A stretch of 64,000 bases of DNA from Bacteroidota bacterium (GCA_016713925.1 JADJOH010000008.1:620001-684000); one strand, 5' to 3'. Positions 17,607-28,474 are shown, numbered from the stretch's first letter. The notes: generated from the letters alone by a model not told the origin. Translations and numbers: made by a program.

Positions 17607-20600
17607 ATGAAGAATTTTTTCATCCCAATTGCTATCGTCCTTTCGGCTTTATTCTCTTCATCTCCCGCTCAAAAGTTCGAAAGCAGCTACAATTTGCCCG
17701 GAAATGAGCTGGGCAATGATATTGCCGAATTATCCGATGGCTCAATTGTCACGGTTGGTCAATCTACTTCTTATGGAGCCGGGTTGAATGATATGTTCGT
17801 GATGAAAACCACGTCAAGCGGAAGCCTGCTCTGGATAAAATATTTTGGCGGTAGCGGTGAAGATGCTGCAAAAGCCTTGACTATTGGTCCCAATGATGAA
17901 ATTTATGCTGCCGGTTTTAAGACAGTAGGAAGTTTAAAGGATGGAATGCTGGTGAAGCTGGATGCCAATGGTGTGGCTTTATGGACGAAAACTTTCGGTG
18001 GGGCCGGTGCAGATGAAATTACCGATATCGGTTACCGTGGAAACAGACTATACATGACAGGTTATACTGCAAGTGCCGGAGCCGGAGCAAAAGACATCTG
18101 GTTTTTAAAAACCGACACTGCGGGAAATAGTATTCAAAATAAAACCCATGGTTATAGCGCCGATGAAGAAGCAAACACCCTGACTTTTACTACAGATGGC
18201 AATTTGGTGGTTGCAGGCAGAACGGCAAGCTTCACCGGATTCAATGTGTATACCGTAAAGTTTAATCTTTCAGGCGATACCTTATGGACGAGGAAATTCA
18301 ATCTGTATCTGAACGGTGGAAACAGTACAACTCCGTCGGCCAGAGGAATTGCGGAACTAACAGACCAAAATTTAGTGATGACAGGATTTGGATCGGATGG
18401 GATCGGTAATTATCCAAGTGCTTTTCATTTGCGATTAGATGCCAATGGAAATACGGTTTATCTGAAATGGTCTAATTTACTCTCTGAAGGTGGACTGGAT
18501 GTTGCAGCTGGAAAGAGCGGGAGCTATTATCTGTTAATTTCATATGGTAATTTTGGAGAGCGGATCGTTTTGAAGAAGTTTAATCAGGCAGGGGTGGAGA
18601 CGCTCTATAAAAATTATCAATATCCGGGAGGTAATTCTTACGCCTATTTTTCTGAACCTACACGATTAAGGGTGATCAGCGGTGCGAGGCTATTGATAAC
18701 CGGAGGTAGTTATTTGCACGAGAACAATCGGGATGTATATATTGCTAAATTAGATTCCGGTGGAGTAGCTTATACGTCGGTTGCACCGGTCATCACTTCT
18801 TCCGGATCTCTTTCTTTTTGTGCAGGAGGAAGTGTTATATTGAAAGTGCCTTCCGGTTATACACGTTATAGCTGGGGTAAAACACTACCAAATCAACTTT
18901 CTTATATGAATGTTGATAATGATTCGTTGTTGGTTACTACAAGTGGATCTTACTTCTGCACAATGTGGAATAGTGGAGGTATGCGGACTACAGCTATAGT
19001 ACTGGTGAGTGTAACACCACAACCGACCGCTTCGATAACAGCTTCCGGTCCCACTTCATATTGTGCAGCCCTTGGCCAATCGGTAAGTTTATCCACCCCG
19101 ACCGGCTTCACCGGTTATCAATGGAATCTCAATGGCAACCCCATTTCCGGTGCAACACTTTTTTATCATGCTCCTTCACAAGCCGGTACTTACACTGTCA
19201 CCGCTAGCAATACTTGTGGAACTTCTGTTTCCACACCCGTTGTAATTAATACCACCACTCCTCCTACTGTGAATATTACTTGCAATTCCGACTATTGTTT
19301 CTCCGGGTCAGGAAGCTGTTTATTATCTATGCCCGGGATAGGAGCATTGCAGGTACCCGCCTATTCAGGAGCTACCTATGACTGGTTTGTGAACAATAGT
19401 TTATATGCCTCCGGCAATAATGTATTGTTGCCTCCCTATCCCACCGGTGATTATATCTGTAATATTACTACAGCCTGTGGAATGATTTCTACACCTGTAT
19501 TTAATGTTGCAGGCAGTTTCTATGGGGGGAATGCAATTGAACATTCTGGCGCTGTAACCGGATGCGGAGTGGGATCTTCGGTTGCGCTTCAGGCACCTCC
19601 AATTTCTACAGGAAGTTATCAATGGTATTTAAATGGTTTTGCAATTGCAGGTGCTACATCAATTGTGTATACTGCTACTCAAAGTGGTTCTTATCAGGTT
19701 AGTTATTTTGATACATATTGTCAGGGTAATCTTTATACAATTCCTTTAGAAGTAACTCTCAATACAACTGCACCGGCTATATCAGCTCCGGGAGGTGCTT
19801 CCAGTTGCTCAGGTGGCATTCAGCTTTCGGCAACGCCTGTAGGTCCCGGAATCACCTATACCTGGTATCTCGGAAATTCCATCGTAAGTACAGGCTCATC
19901 TTCCACCTTTGTTGCCAATTCATCCGGAGCATACAAATGCTATGTCACTAACCCGGCTTGTGGAAGTAAATTTACACCGGCTATCAATATCAGCATTGGT
20001 AATCCGAATGCAGTAGCATCTATCCAGAGTTCAGCAATTTGTTCAGGGAGTACGTCAACCCTTACATGCAGTCCATCATTGACCGGGGTTTATTCTTTTC
20101 AGTGGAGAAGAAACGGAAATGCAATTAACGGTGCAATATCGCCAACCTACAACGCCAGCCTTCAGGGTTCATATACCTGTTTAGTTACCAATGCCTGTTC
20201 TTCTGTTGTGAGTAATGCCGTTGCCTTAACCGTAAATCCTGTTCCATCCGCAACCATTCAAACTCCTTCCTCAACTGTAGTTTGCACACCCTTATCAGTA
20301 ATCCTGAACGCGAATAATGTTGCAGGAGCGACTTATCAATGGTATAAGGGTGCTATTATCAGTGGTGCAACACAGTCTTCTTATACAGTAACAACAGCAG
20401 GCTCTTATTCGGTAAGAGTGACAGCGAGCGGATGTTCGGCTACAAGTTCACCTGTGGTTCTAACCTCTTCTGCCGGACCTGTTGCTACGTTAACTTCCAG
20501 TGGTTATCCTCAAATTTGTAGCGGAGAATCACTCACGTTGAAAGCGCCATCCACAGCCGGTTTTACTTACCAATGGAAGAAGAACAATGCCAATATTTCA

Positions 20601-21224
20601 GGTGCCACTGATTCCGTTTATAATGCTGTAAGTGCAGGGTCGTATACAGTTGTGGTAACAAATGCCTGTGCTTCGACTACTTCATCTGCTCTGGCGGTCA
20701 ATGTTAAATCCAAACCATCAGCAATAATTACTCCTTCAGGACCACTCTCCTTTTGCGCCGGTGACAGTGTTACCTTGCAGGCCAATACCGGATCCGGTTA
20801 TACCTATTACTGGAAGAAGGGTGTAAATAAAATTGCAAATGCCATTAGCTCATTCTACGCTGCAAAAACAGCCGGAAATTATAAAGTGGGAGTTACCAGT
20901 AAGTTTGGCTGTTTAAAGGAGTCTTTAGGGGCAATGGTGACTGTTCCTTGTCGCGAAGAGGGAGCAACACCGGAGTTCGTCACTCTAAACGATGTACTGA
21001 TTTATCCTAATCCTTCTTCAGGTACTTTCAATTTAGATTTTACCAATGTTGTTACAGAAGATGTACGTATTGAATGTACGGATATGCAAGGCCGTTATAT
21101 AGAAATCTCTTTAGACAAAGTTTCTTCTGAGCAATATACCATTGGTGGAATGGCTGCAGGAGTGTATATGTTGACATTTCGTTCAGGAGAACATGTAACT
21201 ACTAAACGGATCGTTAAATTATAA
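17607..21224 (+). CDS. Large T9SS type A secreted protein, paralog 1
   Basis: A 1205-residue protein. Signal peptide MKNFFIPIAIVLSALFSSSPAQ. Residues about 25-395 are propeller-like repeats of the SBBP/delta-60 kind ('GGSGEDAAKALTIGPNDEIYAAG', seen in two parts, and 'GGAGADEITDIGYRGNRLYMTG'). About 400-1115 holds Ig-like modules of 80-90 residues with 'Y.W..NG..I.GAT.S.Y.A..SGSY.V' cores and conserved Cys pairs. The end is a T9SS type A domain ('VLIYPNPSSGTFNLDF', ending 'TTKRIVKL'). It is probably displayed on the cell surface. It is a tandem duplicate of the gene at 21512 with patchy identity. No enzyme motif is seen. Confidence 0.92.
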   Translation: MKNFFIPIAIVLSALFSSSPAQKFESSYNLPGNELGNDIAELSDGSIVTVGQSTSYGAGLNDMFVMKTTSSGSLLWIKYFGGSGEDAAKALTIGPNDEIYAAGFKTVGSLKDGMLVKLDANGVALWTKTFGGAGADEITDIGYRGNRLYMTGYTASAGAGAKDIWFLKTDTAGNSIQNKTHGYSADEEANTLTFTTDGNLVVAGRTASFTGFNVYTVKFNLSGDTLWTRKFNLYLNGGNSTTPSARGIAELTDQNLVMTGFGSDGIGNYPSAFHLRLDANGNTVYLKWSNLLSEGGLDVAAGKSGSYYLLISYGNFGERIVLKKFNQAGVETLYKNYQYPGGNSYAYFSEPTRLRVISGARLLITGGSYLHENNRDVYIAKLDSGGVAYTSVAPVITSSGSLSFCAGGSVILKVPSGYTRYSWGKTLPNQLSYMNVDNDSLLVTTSGSYFCTMWNSGGMRTTAIVLVSVTPQPTASITASGPTSYCAALGQSVSLSTPTGFTGYQWNLNGNPISGATLFYHAPSQAGTYTVTASNTCGTSVSTPVVINTTTPPTVNITCNSDYCFSGSGSCLLSMPGIGALQVPAYSGATYDWFVNNSLYASGNNVLLPPYPTGDYICNITTACGMISTPVFNVAGSFYGGNAIEHSGAVTGCGVGSSVALQAPPISTGSYQWYLNGFAIAGATSIVYTATQSGSYQVSYFDTYCQGNLYTIPLEVTLNTTAPAISAPGGASSCSGGIQLSATPVGPGITYTWYLGNSIVSTGSSSTFVANSSGAYKCYVTNPACGSKFTPAINISIGNPNAVASIQSSAICSGSTSTLTCSPSLTGVYSFQWRRNGNAINGAISPTYNASLQGSYTCLVTNACSSVVSNAVALTVNPVPSATIQTPSSTVVCTPLSVILNANNVAGATYQWYKGAIISGATQSSYTVTTAGSYSVRVTASGCSATSSPVVLTSSAGPVATLTSSGYPQICSGESLTLKAPSTAGFTYQWKKNNANISGATDSVYNAVSAGSYTVVVTNACASTTSSALAVNVKSKPSAIITPSGPLSFCAGDSVTLQANTGSGYTYYWKKGVNKIANAISSFYAAKTAGNYKVGVTSKFGCLKESLGAMVTVPCREEGATPEFVTLNDVLIYPNPSSGTFNLDFTNVVTEDVRIECTDMQGRYIEISLDKVSSEQYTIGGMAAGVYMLTFRSGEHVTTKRIVKL

Positions 21225-21434
21225 TAAGCTTTGTGAACTCTACATGTCATATGTTATTTCTTGACTTTTTTCGCAAGAATTTTGGGTGTATTAATCGGAA
21301 TTAATATTGTGATATTTTGACACGCGATACATGGTGTTTGAAAATACGCGGAGAAAATGGAATAATGAGAGTGGGCTAATATTGGGGTTGGCAGGTTTAA
21401 CTTTTTATATCCTTTTTTACCCAAAAAAATACTG

Positions 21435-21491
21435 TATTAACGGAAATTCATAGAGTTATAGTTGTGCATCTGGAAATTTCTCCTACATTTG
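21435..21491 (+). promoter_or_regulatory. Promoter and upstream element of the second large paralog
   Basis: TTG (21462-21464), 19 bases, then TACATTTG (21484-21491), with the ATG 20 bases later. The upstream 16-mer TATTAACGGAAATTCA (21435-21450) is identical to 17529-17544 and sits 33 bases from the -7 box, against 34 in the first copy. Confidence 0.8.
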
Positions 21492-21511
21492 GTTAACCTA
21501 AAACCACCATC

Positions 21512-24500
21512 ATGAAGAACTTTTTACTACCTATTGCTATTTGTCTGGCTGCATTATTTAATCCGATCCTGGCTCAAAAGTTCGAAAACAGTTACAATTT
21601 ACCCGGCAATGAGCTGGGCAATGATATTGCCGAATTATCCGATGGGTCAATTGTCACGGTTGGTCAATCTACTTCTTATGGAGCCGGGTTGAATGATATG
21701 TTCGTGATGAAAACCACATCAAACGGAAGCCTGCTCTGGATAAAATATTTTGGCGGTAGCGGTGAAGATGCCGCAAAAGCCGTGACTATTGGCCCCAATG
21801 ATGAAATTTATGCTGCCGGTTACAAGACAGCAGGAAGTTTAAAAGATGGAATGCTGGTGAAGCTGGATGCGAATGGCGTGGCTTTATGGACGAAAACTTT
21901 CGGCGGGGCCGGTGCAGATGAAATTACCGATATCGGATACCGTGGAAACAGACTATACATGACAGGTTATACTGCAAGTGCCGGAGCCGGAGCAAAAGAC
22001 ATATGGTTTTTGAAAACCGACACTGCAGGAAATAGTATTCAAAATAAAACCCATGGTTATAGCGCCGATGAAGAAGCAAACACCCTGACTTTTACAGCAG
22101 ATGGCAATATGGTAGTGGCTGGCAGAACGGCCAGTTTTACGGGATTCAATGCGTATGTTGTGAAGTTCACTTTAGCCGGCGATACCATTTGGACAAAGAA
22201 ATTCAATATATATGCCAATAGTGGATTCAGTTTAATTCCTGCAGTGCGAGGAATTGCTGAATTGTCAGATCAAAATTTAGTGATGACCGGATATGGCTGG
22301 GATGGATTGGGAAATTATACGAGTACATTTCATCTGAGATTAAACGCAAATGGTAGTACAGTTTATTTAAAATGGACGAGCCTGCTTTCTGACGGAGGAG
22401 TAGATGTAGGCGCAGGAAAAAATGGCAGTTATTATGTCTTGCTGTCTTATAGCAATTTCGGATCAAGGATCGTCTTAAAGAAATTTGATCAGGCAGGTAC
22501 AGAGACATTGAATAAAGCATTCCAGTACCCGGGTGGACAATCTTACGCCGCTTTTTCAGAGCCCGTCAGATTAAGGGTCATTAGCGGCGCAAGATTATTG
22601 CTGACCGGTAGTAGTTATTTGAGAGAAAATAATTCCGATATTTTTATTGCAAAACTAGATTCTAACGGCGTAGGCTATACGACACCTGCCCCTTCCATTA
22701 CTGCTTCAGGGCCGCTTGCTTTCTGTGCCGGCGGAAGTGTTATATTAAAAGTGCCTTCCGGTTATACCCGGTATAGCTGGGGTAAAACGCTTACAAATCA
22801 ACTAACATATATGAATGTTAATAATGATTCATTGGTGGTCACATCCAGCGGACATTATTTCTGTACAATGTGGAACAATAATGGAATGCGTACAACAGGG
22901 ATGGTCTCCGTCAATGTTACACCTCAGCCACTCGCCACTATAACAGCTTCCGGCCCCACTTCGTTTTGTGCTGCCGTTGGGCAAACGGTGAGTTTAACGA
23001 CGCCTACTGGTTTCACAGCATATCAGTGGAATCTGAACACTAACCCCATTTCTGGTGCAACAAATAGTTCGTATATGCCTACCCAGTCAGGTTCGTATAC
23101 TGTCACTGCCAGCAATACGTGCGGAACTTCTGTTTCAACCCCTGTAGTAATAAACACCACTACTATTCCTCCTGTAAGTATATCTTGTGATTCATGGTCT
23201 TGTTTTTCTGGATCAGGTGGTTGTTTTAGTTCCCCTGGCACATTAAGTGTACAACCCTATTCAGGTGCAACCTATAGCTGGTATGTGGATAATGTTTTAT
23301 ATAATTCAGGAAGTAGTAATATCGTTTATCCACCTTATCCACCTGGTGATTATACTTGTACCGTGACCACAGCTTGTGGAAGTACAACAACAATTCCTTT
23401 CTATGTGTATCCCGGAGGTACATCCGGAGGAAGTGTCATTGAGTATTTCACACTTGTAAATGGTTGCGGAGTGGGCTCATCCGTCGAATTATATGCACCT
23501 TCTTTTTCTTCCGGACCTTATCAATGGTATTGGAATGGTAGTCCTCTCGCCGGAGCTACGTCTTCTCAACTTACTGCAACGCAGAGCGGGTACTATGAAG
23601 TAAATTATTATGATGATAATTGCATGACATTTCTTACCACCGATCCCCTACAAGTAACGCTTAATACAACGGCGCCCGGGATATCTGCTCCGGGAGGCGC
23701 TTCCAGCTGTGCGGGAGGAGTCCAGCTTTCTGCAACACCTGTAGGTCCCGGTATCAATTATTCCTGGTATCTCGGAAATTCGATATTAAGTTCGGGACCA
23801 TCGGCTACATTTACAGCAAACGTAACAGGTGTATATAAATGTTATGTGACTAACCCTGCCTGTGGAAGTAAATTTACCAATACTATAAATATTAGTATTG
23901 GTATTCCAACTGCTGTGGCATCTATTCAAAGTGCAGCAATTTGTTCCGGAAGTACCTCCAATGTGAGTTGCAGCCCTTCATTGACGGGTGTTTATTCTTA
24001 TCAGTGGAGAAGAAATGGGACTGCGATTAGTGGGGCCACCTCTCCATCATATAGTGCAAGTCTTCAGGGTTCCTATACTTGCCAGGTTACCAATGCCTGT
24101 AGCTCAGTGGTGAGTAATGCAGTTTCTTTAACTGTGAATCCTTTACCTGTTGCAACTATTCAACCTCCTGCATCTACAATAATTTGTACTCCTTTGTCAG
24201 TTACATTGAATGCATCTCCGGTTGCAGGTGCATCCTATCAATGGTATAAAGGCAGTTTAATCAATGGTGCTACCCAGTCTTCTTATGCCGCTACCTCAGC
24301 AGGCTCTTATTCGGTAAGAGTTACATCGGGAGGATGTTCGGCCACCAGCTCTCCGTTGGTATTAACGGCGTCTTCCGGACCGGTAGCTACAATAACCTCC
24401 AGTGGTTATCCTCAGATTTGTAGCGGAGAATCACTCACGTTGAAAGCGCCATCCACAGCCGGTTTTTCTTATCAATGGAAAAAGAACAATGCCAATATTG

Positions 24501-25126
24501 CAGGTGCCACCGATTCCGTTTATGGTGCGACAGCTAATGGTTCATATTCGGTAGTCGTTACAAATGCATGTGCGTCGGCAACCTCATCCGCTATTGCTCT
24601 TACAGTTAAATCGAAGCCGGCGGCGGTGATTACTCCTTCAGGTCCGCTCTCGTTTTGTTCCGGCGATAGTGTAACCTTGCAGGCCAATACCGGATCGGGA
24701 TATACTTATTACTGGAAGAAGGGAGCGAATAAAATCGCAAATGCGATAAGTTCATTCTACGCTGCAAAGACGGCCGGCACCTATAAAGTAGGTGTCACCA
24801 GTAAGTTTGGTTGTTTAAAGGAATCCTCAGGAGTTATTGTGACTGTGCCTTGTCGGGGAGATGGAACCTTACAAGAAAGCTTTAGTCTGAATGATGTATT
24901 GATTTATCCAAATCCTTCATTCGGTAATTTTACCATTGATTTTACCGGAGCTCCTATAGGAGATGTTCGCGTGGAATGTACGGATATGCAAGGTCGTTAT
25001 ATAACAGTAGCTGTAGATAAAATTTCTACGGATCGATATTCTATCAGTGGATTGGCTGCTGGAGTGTATTTGGTGACCTTTGTTTCACAGGATCAAACAA
25101 CAACAAAGCGAATCATAAAACTTTGA
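21512..25126 (+). CDS. Large T9SS type A secreted protein, paralog 2
   Basis: A 1204-residue tandem paralog of the gene at 17607, with the same order: signal peptide MKNFLLPIAICLAALFNPILAQ, propeller-like repeats, Ig-like modules, and a T9SS type A domain ('VLIYPNPSFGNFTIDF', ending 'TTKRIIKL'). The first about 210 residues after the signal peptide are nearly identical in DNA to the first copy. The middle is much more diverged (for example the module near residue 560 has a different Cys/Gly pattern), and short near-identical patches return near residues 965-1000 and 1050-1085. It is probably a surface protein with an adhesive or binding role; the ligand is unknown. Confidence 0.92.
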   Translation: MKNFLLPIAICLAALFNPILAQKFENSYNLPGNELGNDIAELSDGSIVTVGQSTSYGAGLNDMFVMKTTSNGSLLWIKYFGGSGEDAAKAVTIGPNDEIYAAGYKTAGSLKDGMLVKLDANGVALWTKTFGGAGADEITDIGYRGNRLYMTGYTASAGAGAKDIWFLKTDTAGNSIQNKTHGYSADEEANTLTFTADGNMVVAGRTASFTGFNAYVVKFTLAGDTIWTKKFNIYANSGFSLIPAVRGIAELSDQNLVMTGYGWDGLGNYTSTFHLRLNANGSTVYLKWTSLLSDGGVDVGAGKNGSYYVLLSYSNFGSRIVLKKFDQAGTETLNKAFQYPGGQSYAAFSEPVRLRVISGARLLLTGSSYLRENNSDIFIAKLDSNGVGYTTPAPSITASGPLAFCAGGSVILKVPSGYTRYSWGKTLTNQLTYMNVNNDSLVVTSSGHYFCTMWNNNGMRTTGMVSVNVTPQPLATITASGPTSFCAAVGQTVSLTTPTGFTAYQWNLNTNPISGATNSSYMPTQSGSYTVTASNTCGTSVSTPVVINTTTIPPVSISCDSWSCFSGSGGCFSSPGTLSVQPYSGATYSWYVDNVLYNSGSSNIVYPPYPPGDYTCTVTTACGSTTTIPFYVYPGGTSGGSVIEYFTLVNGCGVGSSVELYAPSFSSGPYQWYWNGSPLAGATSSQLTATQSGYYEVNYYDDNCMTFLTTDPLQVTLNTTAPGISAPGGASSCAGGVQLSATPVGPGINYSWYLGNSILSSGPSATFTANVTGVYKCYVTNPACGSKFTNTINISIGIPTAVASIQSAAICSGSTSNVSCSPSLTGVYSYQWRRNGTAISGATSPSYSASLQGSYTCQVTNACSSVVSNAVSLTVNPLPVATIQPPASTIICTPLSVTLNASPVAGASYQWYKGSLINGATQSSYAATSAGSYSVRVTSGGCSATSSPLVLTASSGPVATITSSGYPQICSGESLTLKAPSTAGFSYQWKKNNANIAGATDSVYGATANGSYSVVVTNACASATSSAIALTVKSKPAAVITPSGPLSFCSGDSVTLQANTGSGYTYYWKKGANKIANAISSFYAAKTAGTYKVGVTSKFGCLKESSGVIVTVPCRGDGTLQESFSLNDVLIYPNPSFGNFTIDFTGAPIGDVRVECTDMQGRYITVAVDKISTDRYSISGLAAGVYLVTFVSQDQTTTKRIIKL

Positions 25127-25196
25127 TGATTGCTGAAAAGTAAAAACAGCTTATTGAAAAGTATCCGGCACTTTGTGGCTTTAGGGTGACATGTAC

Positions 25197-26684
25197 TTAT
25201 TGGATGACCTTGTAAATTTCAAAGTCTCCGATACTTTTTTGTAGTGTTATCCCTGACGGTGGCTGAGTTGGATCGATGATTTCTCCCTTTCGGATATACA
25301 ACCATTTCCCTCCTCGCTTGAGTGCTTCTTTATAGGCTGTTGCTCCATTGTTTTCTTTCTCAAAGAATTCTTTGCTGTTTCCAAAGGAAAACCCCTTCTT
25401 GTGTAGGAAGTACAGCCAGATGCAACCTGAATTATCCGGTCCGGTGATGACGAGATCTTCAGAAGGAACTTCTTTTATGAGTAGCTGCAATTGCTTTTGG
25501 TCTGCAAATTGTGCCGGTATACCTAAATCTGCTTTCATCCAACGTGCGGGCATAATACGAATGGATGCCAGTGCCGGTTGAATCATGAGAAGTGCCCATG
25601 CAATCAAATGGTATTTACGTTCAAGGCAAAAGCGGATGCCTTTAAGAATGATGAACGTCGTAATTAATAATGCCGGGAGAAGATAGTATTGATGAACACG
25701 CATTTGTTCCAGCATCATAAAATACCAGACCAGGAAGGCAAGACCTGCCACAAAAAAAGGAGAAGCATAGAATCGTCTTAAAGATGTTGCACGAAGGAGT
25801 AATACGCTTCCAAGCATGAAAAAAATGAAATTGGAGTAGTTTAGCAAGAGTTCCGGAAAATCACTGATTACATTTCTCTTTATGGTAGCGTAAATTATTT
25901 CAGGATCCGTGATGGGCCGAATGTTAATGACATAGTCATGTAATCCGGATAATTCAATTAGCCGGTTCGCATAAATATACCATCCGCAAATTAGGGTGGT
26001 GGATAAAATTCCGGGCAATAACCAATGTTTCAAGATGGAGGTAGAAGAAGTCAGCTGATTTCTACTTTTTATAAAAAGACTCACAGCCATGAATATACCA
26101 AAGAGTCCATATTGTATTTTAACAAGACCTGCAAGTGTGATGAATAAAAATGCAAGAAGAAGTGAAACATGCTGCGGTCTGTTGATCCATTTATAAGTAA
26201 AATAGAGTGCAGCAAAAGCAGCAGAAAATGCAAGTATATCCGGTAAAGCGTTTATGCCATGGTAAAATAACTCGGGCGACCAGCAGATGACCCATGCGGC
26301 TACGGCGCCAAAGAAAGCGTTTCCGGTTAATAAGCGAAAGAATCCGGCTGCGGCAAGGAGGCCCGCTGTGGTCAGGAGCAATGAAAATAATCGATGGACA
26401 TAATAATGTTCTCCTGTGATGAAATATATTTTTGAAAGGAGCCATTCATAGGCAGGAAATTGCATGCCGGTCACCCCGTCTGTATCGAATCTCCTGTCAA
26501 CACGGGGCTTTAGTATGTCATCATCTTCTTCATGAAAATTTCGGGCTACTGCCAGCGTATTGCATTGCCTCCATACATGAATACTGCACGGCGGAAGGTG
26601 AATGAAGGGAAGATGTAAAATAATATTTAATGCCAGAGTGATGACCAGAAAGACACGAGGTTTTTCCTGAAGATAATGTATCAC
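25197..26684 (-). CDS. GT39-like integral membrane glycosyltransferase
   Basis: A 495-residue protein starting at GTG 26684 with about 10 predicted membrane segments. After the first segment comes an acidic loop 'VWRQCNTLAVARNFHEEDDD', followed by 'RFDTDGVTGMQFPAYEWLLS'. This resembles the first periplasmic loop of GT-C fold transferases of the ArnT/dolichyl-phosphate-mannose mannosyltransferase type, which use polyprenyl-phosphate sugars. A soluble C-terminal part follows the last segment ('EVPSEDLVITGPDNSGCIWLY', in two parts). The acceptor is unknown; it may modify surface glycans or exported proteins. The gene starts 13 bases after the deiminase-like gene on the same strand and may be cotranscribed with it. 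Confidence 0.8.
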   Translation of the reverse strand: MIHYLQEKPRVFLVITLALNIILHLPFIHLPPCSIHVWRQCNTLAVARNFHEEDDDILKPRVDRRFDTDGVTGMQFPAYEWLLSKIYFITGEHYYVHRLFSLLLTTAGLLAAAGFFRLLTGNAFFGAVAAWVICWSPELFYHGINALPDILAFSAAFAALYFTYKWINRPQHVSLLLAFLFITLAGLVKIQYGLFGIFMAVSLFIKSRNQLTSSTSILKHWLLPGILSTTLICGWYIYANRLIELSGLHDYVINIRPITDPEIIYATIKRNVISDFPELLLNYSNFIFFMLGSVLLLRATSLRRFYASPFFVAGLAFLVWYFMMLEQMRVHQYYLLPALLITTFIILKGIRFCLERKYHLIAWALLMIQPALASIRIMPARWMKADLGIPAQFADQKQLQLLIKEVPSEDLVITGPDNSGCIWLYFLHKKGFSFGNSKEFFEKENNGATAYKEALKRGGKWLYIRKGEIIDPTQPPSGITLQKSIGDFEIYKVIQ

Positions 26685-26696
26685 TCGTTTAACAGG

Positions 26697-28446
26697 TTAG
26701 TGTTGAACAACTATTTTTCTGTAATCCAGTGTATGCTCCGTCCGGATGCGAATGAAATATACACCGGCAGCAAGTTGAGATGCATCGAAGAAGAATTTAT
26801 TGCTTTCTTTTTTTAATGCGCCTGTGGAAATGAGCTGCACCATTCTTCCGGTAGCATCGCATAGCATGATATCCGCCGAGGATAAAGGTTTGTTTTCAAT
26901 GGAGATGCAGGTGATGCCACGACAAGGATTTGGGAATACATCGATCTTCATTCCGGAACCATTGTTTTCTGTCAGGGACGTAGTACCTGTCACTTCAAAC
27001 CTCCAGTTACCCGCGGGGGCAGGCAAGGGTCGAACTTGTGTTTTACCACTTACGGCAGTCGCACCTATATAATAGTATACTTTAGTTCCAACTGTCTGTG
27101 CCGGAATTGCTCCGTCCCACATGAATGTTCCAGCGGGATTCATGCTCACCGATTGCCAGGGCTGAAGCGTGTCTGTACGCCAGTAGAGTGTAGCAGTTGA
27201 GATTCCACTGCGATGCTGAATACGTGCGGAGACAGTATAACTGTTAAGCGTATCCGTTGTATTGGGTAATGCCTGATGGCTGATCAACAGCGGGTCGTTG
27301 GTACCTACTTCTTTCGTGATGCAGTGTAAAGCCCCTAATGCTCCGATCATGGAGATGCAATTAATAGGTACAATGGTGTATCCCGGAAGACTTTCTTCGT
27401 AAATCCTGACCGCCGTTGTATCTTCAGAAATGCCGTAAACTGGAAGGATAACCGTTTTATTAATAAAGGAGGAGTTCGTATACGTGAAATAATCCCCGCC
27501 ATTATTAGGATATAGATTGTTATCATCCGGCATAGGTATACGAATCACTTTATATGGTGTACCATAGACCGAGTTGTAATTAGCAAGTACAAATTGAAGA
27601 TTGGCTTCGATCTGTGGTCCATCAGCCACTCCGGGTGGATATTCACCCACCAGCAAGGTTTCCTCATCGAGCAACTTCATGTGCATATCAATATGATGAA
27701 TGACATCATAAGGCAGCTTATCCATAATAATGTAACGGTTGATCCCCATGAATTGCTTCATGATCGTATCTACCTCCGCCGGGGTATGGTTAATTCCAAA
27801 ACCACCGGCACTGGAGTTTTCTTCCAGCACTAACTCTGATGAAAACCCTGTACCGAATCCATCGGTCATGAAATTACCGCCTGTATGAACAAGATTCCAT
27901 GGAGCCGTTGTGGTTTGATAAAGTGGGGTTCCAATATAATTAGATACGGCAACAGGAACAGCATCATCCGAAGGACGCGGTCGGTTATATATCCAGTCAA
28001 TGGTGATCAAGGAGTCTACGTCGTTTGTGTAAGCACTCGGGGCCATAGTCGCGTGCCCAAACAGAGTTAACCGGAGCCGCGAGAAAAGTGACATTTATAG
28101 TGTCAACACCTCCGGAAGCAAGATAACTCGTGAGGGAAGTAGGATTATCCGGTGTAGCATAAACGATTATAACCCTTGTTTCTGCCTTTGCCGCAGCAAC
28201 AATCTGTCTTAAGATGGTTGGATAAGATTTCCATCCTACTACTAATGCCTGTAATTCTTCCCATTCCGCAATAGTCCGCACCGGACTCGAGGGAGGAGTA
28301 ACGGCAGCAGTGGATTCACCGGAGCGCGTGGATATATACCCGGGCATTAAAGCTCTCTCCGCAGGAGACAAAAAGTGATCTTCCTGAGCAGAAAGGTTTC
28401 CAATGATGGTCGTTAAGAGTAGAAAGATTAAAAGATATTTTTTCAT
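26697..28446 (-). CDS. Secreted agmatine/peptidylarginine deiminase-like protein, apparent frameshift
   Basis: The N-terminal frame starts at ATG 28446 with signal peptide MKKYLLIFLLLTTIIGNLSA and runs to 'VWARDYGP'. The rest continues one base out of frame from about 28040 to 26697. Removing one base of the GGGG run at 28039-28042 joins them as 'WARDYGPSAYTNDVD', giving about 583 residues. The deiminase fold is marked by 'HTGGNFMTDG', 'HHIDMHMKLLDEETLL' (catalytic His region) and 'GALHCITKEVG' (catalytic Cys). The end is a T9SS type A domain ('VFPNPCRGITCISIEN', 'YRKIVVQH'). The closest known layout is the T9SS-exported peptidylarginine deiminase of Porphyromonas, so the likely reaction is arginine or agmatine to citrulline-type product plus ammonia. 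The shift is probably a sequence error because all motifs are kept. Confidence 0.85.
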
Positions 28447-28474
28447 AGCATGTTTCACAGTTCACTATAAAAGT

